A DNA stretch of 64,000 nt from Costus lasius (Eukaryota; Streptophyta; Magnoliopsida; Zingiberales; Costaceae), in the NCBI GenBank assembly GCA_027563935.2, contig JANVAS020000203.1, positions 9,176,001 to 9,240,000 on the forward strand, given 5' to 3'. Below, in pieces: positions 62,009 through 64,000 of this stretch. A program made the position numbers and the translations under genes. Every line of letters starts with the position of its first letter. The stretch's first letter is position 1. Below the pieces are notes generated by a model, which saw nothing but the letters and a program-made list of their open reading frames with translations, made no database searches and was not told the DNA's origin.

Positions 62009-62020
62009 TGGTATCAGAGC
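62009..62020 (+). other. A5 primer-binding site
   Basis: TGGTATCAGAGC, complementary to the 3' end of plant initiator tRNA-Met, two bases after the LTR end. This is where minus-strand DNA synthesis would start. Confidence 0.95.
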
Positions 62021-62070
62021 TAGGCTCATGATATGATCGATATGATTGCTTTAAGTATTGGTGATCCATA

Positions 62071-62217
62071 CATGATGTTGCGCTTATATGTTCATGATGT
62101 TGCGCTTGTATCATATTTTCATGATGTTGCGCTTATATGTTCATGATGTTGCGCTTGTATCATATGTTCATGATGTTGCGCTTATATGTTCATGATGTTG
62201 CGCTTGTATCATATGTT
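62071..62217 (+). repeat. 49-bp minisatellite in A5 leader
   Basis: Three tandem copies of a 49-bp unit, each made of a 22-bp and a 27-bp half that both begin CATGATGTTGCGCTT. One base differs between copies (CATATTTT/CATATGTT). Not seen in the leaders of A1-A4. Confidence 0.93.
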
Positions 62218-62283
62218 CCTGAAGTATGCGCTCCCCCTTGAAGGGGACCTCCTAAAGTATGCGCTCCCCCTTGAAGGGGACCC
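62218..62283 (+). repeat. Two 33-bp units derived from an LTR end
   Basis: Each unit contains TGCGCTCCCCCTTGAAGGGG, which matches the sense U5 end of A2 but not the U5 end of A5 itself. The two units are almost identical. Confidence 0.88.
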
Positions 62284-63362
62284 CCTTAGATCTAAGGGTT
62301 ATCAAGCATGTTGTTTGTTTGTAACATTGCGCATGTTATAAAAGTTTTCTAAAACTTACCTCTTGCGCGCTTCATTAGATCTAAGGTGCCACTACATTAA
62401 ACCCTTAGATGGGTTGATGAGGTTGAAGTCACCACTAGGTTGGATCCAAGTCTGATCAGACCATCTGACAGCTCAGATGGGTTGACCCAATAGCACCTAT
62501 GCGCAAGCACAAGGTGGCTATAGGTTGACTGCATCTAGGGCGTGTAGCGAGGTCTGGTTGAGACAACTACTGAACACACTTGAGTTAGGCCCGGGGTCAC
62601 ACCCGCTTGCCAAAACTCATGGGGTGGTTCAGCCCTTGGGGCATGCATGGTTGACCATTAGGTCAACTCGGGTCAGTTAGGACTCGGTGCATGCAAGGGC
62701 AAAGGATCTAGCTAGATGGATGAGTGGATCCCCATCAATGGACCATTGTAAGGTTGTAGGGCTCATAAGGAAATTAAATTGATGCCATGGTTTTTTCCAA
62801 AATTTAATTTCTTGAATGGATCACATGTTGATTGAATCATATGCTTGTTTATTTAGTCTTATGTGGGTTGCCCTATTGTGTGCTGTGCTGGGGCCTGCGA
62901 GCCTGGATAAGTTGTAAATTAATTTGTGATCTGCGAATCACATTGTACTTAATTTATAATATGTAGTTGACCTGCGAGTCAACCTTGTCTAGATAGATCA
63001 AATGTACTTTGATTAGACAAGTGCACACATCCAAGAGGGGCATTCATCTGGTGGTGCACCTGAGGTGCTCTTGGCGCTAGGGCACTGGGTTGGACCAGAT
63101 GAGATGCAAGGAGCTCAAGTGAAGACTTAAGTAAATTAAGGTCTTACTAGGGTTCATGGGCTTTTACCACATAAGATCATGCTTTCTTCTTATTGCTTAT
63201 AATTAGAATTGCATGTTTAAGTTTATCTTCTGCTATCACCATAGGACTTGTATGATAGTTAAGAAGATAAAAGACCGATAAAATCCAACGCTAACATATC
63301 AAGCTCGTAAGCCTTCTGACGCGAAACCTCACCTTTCTGATTATCGTTGGAGCCGTGTTGAA

Positions 63363-63757
63363 CCCACTCAGTGGGCACGTCCACCTATCTTCAGACGGTG
63401 CTGGATTTCACCTGCGTGTTACAGAGTTGGGATTTATCCCCTCTCGTTGCTCAGCATAGCACGTGGTGGTCCAGGGAGTAGGTCAGGTCAGCTTGACCAT
63501 GTTGGCTACATATGTGGCGCATATGGTAGCACATGGAGGCAGCCATCTCTGGGATCAGAGACTGTGTTGTACCAACTCAGTTGGCACAGTCTGCTGGATT
63601 GCCAAGATGAAGGGGAATCGCACGGGTTGGCGATTGGCTGGCACAGCCTACCAGAAATTAGTACTTGTCATCTCTGTGCATCTTATCTCGCCTGAGCGGG
63701 ACGCGGAGACCAAGTATGAAATCTGGATCCCATCTCACTAAAAGAGTGTTACTCTTT
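63363..63757 (+). promoter_or_regulatory. Three leader hairpins upstream of gag
   Basis: CCCACTCAGTGGG (63363-63375), CCAACTCAGTTGG (63572-63584) and AAAGAGT-GTT-ACTCTTT (63741-63757). All three are kept at the same relative places in A1-A4. They could serve RNA dimerisation or packaging; that role is inferred. Confidence 0.55.
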
Positions 63758-63841
63758 CGGACTGTTTACTGGATTTTTCAGTCAGACAAAATAGTGAGAA
63801 AAGAATCTTTCTTAAGTCCTGGATTGATTCTGAAACATTGA

Positions 63842-63881
63842 TACTAACCTTGCTGTTCTTGCTTGTTGTAGATTCCTGCAG
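63842..63881 (+). promoter_or_regulatory. Splice-acceptor-like site before gag
   Basis: TACTAAC (63842-63848), a pyrimidine-rich run, TAG at 63869-63871 and a second CAG ending 63881. The layout matches a plant branch point and 3' splice site 11-21 bases before the gag ATG. It is kept in A1-A4, and B has a pyrimidine-rich tract ending TAG at the same place. Confidence 0.45.
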
Positions 63882-63892
63882 CAACGAACACC

Positions 63893-64000
63893 ATGAGCTT
63901 CAATGTGCGATCCCTACTGGAAAGGGAGAAGTTTGCTGGGCCGAACTTCTCTGACTGGTTCGGACACCTTAAGATTGTTCTTAAGGCAGAGAGGAAACTG
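63893..64000 (+). CDS. gag-pol: A5 gag, N-terminal 36 codons
   Basis: Open from ATG 63893 to the window end, beginning MSFNVRSLLEREKF, almost the same as A2 and A3 gag. This is the capsid-forming part of the copia polyprotein. The ATG follows AACACC shortly after the acceptor-like site. The state of the rest cannot be judged. Confidence 0.92.
   Translation, partial: MSFNVRSLLEREKFAGPNFSDWFGHLKIVLKAERKL

Larger units (their letters stand above)
60316..64000 (+). mobile_element. Copia element A5, plus strand, partial
   Basis: 5' LTR, primer site, 1.87-kb leader and the start of gag of an A-family element that runs off the right end. It is the only copy apart from A2 and A3 with a gag ATG, and it has no defect in the visible part of gag. 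Confidence 0.95.

Noticed and set aside
62071..62217. CRISPR-like alternating repeats
   Set aside because: The halves are variants of one repeat with no unique spacers, in a plant retrotransposon leader.

Overview
This window is plant nuclear DNA made almost wholly of LTR retrotransposons nested inside one another. I found no host gene, rRNA, tRNA or CRISPR array. The clues to a plant are Ty1/copia polyproteins in the order gag, protease, integrase, reverse transcriptase, RNase H; primer-binding sites matching the 3' end of initiator tRNA-Met (TGGTATCAGAGC); LTRs of 1.6-2.2 kb that begin TGTTGG; and leaders of about 1.8 kb before gag. Together these fit the Angela/BARE lineage of angiosperm copia elements. 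A Ty3/gypsy-type element with an Athila/Tat-like primer site sits near the right end. I cannot name the species.

Central stack. A degenerate copia element, here called B, occupies 2944-53981 on the minus strand. It is flanked by a perfect 5-bp target duplication GCTTT (2939-2943 and 53982-53986). Its own length is about 9.2 kb; the other 42 kb arrived later. Insertion A1 (5901-33032, duplication CAGAC) carries two younger relatives: A2 (7793-16764, CGACC) and A3 (17049-26141, AGTAT). A second insertion into B is C (34952-49655, ATCGT), two abutting copies of a roughly 1.97-kb LTR-like unit with no interior. C contains A4 (38217-48967, ACTTG), and A4's leader holds a plus-strand solo LTR, A6 (44768-46450, TGACT). 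All six duplications match exactly, so the order of events can be read directly: B, then A1 and C, then A2, A3 and A4, then A6.

Left edge (1-2943). This is a second small nest: an LTR-like sequence X, an LTR piece related to B, a piece of an A-family LTR with a 126-bp terminal tandem duplication, and a plus-strand B-like LTR that runs off the left end.

Right edge (53982-64000). First come the other end of X and a gypsy-type U5 fragment. Then there is an LTR and interior of a non-autonomous gypsy-like element E, with two zinc knuckles and a broken acidic reading frame. E is interrupted by a plus-strand B-like LTR at 59287, which is interrupted by a plus-strand A-family element A5 from 60316. 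A5 has LTR, primer site, leader and the first 36 codons of an open gag before the window ends.

None of the complete copies can make an intact polyprotein as it stands. A2 has two 1-base deletions, a stop and a YVDD to YVND change. A3 has three stops and no frameshift. A1 has three stops and no start ATG. A4 has one stop between integrase and reverse transcriptase and no start ATG. The most unusual signals are in non-coding parts: a conserved splice-acceptor-like site and three conserved hairpins in the A leaders, U5-derived repeats in the A5 leader, a dense array of ACGG/CCGT palindromes in the E LTR, the interior-less tandem C, and a stop codon shared by A1 and A4.
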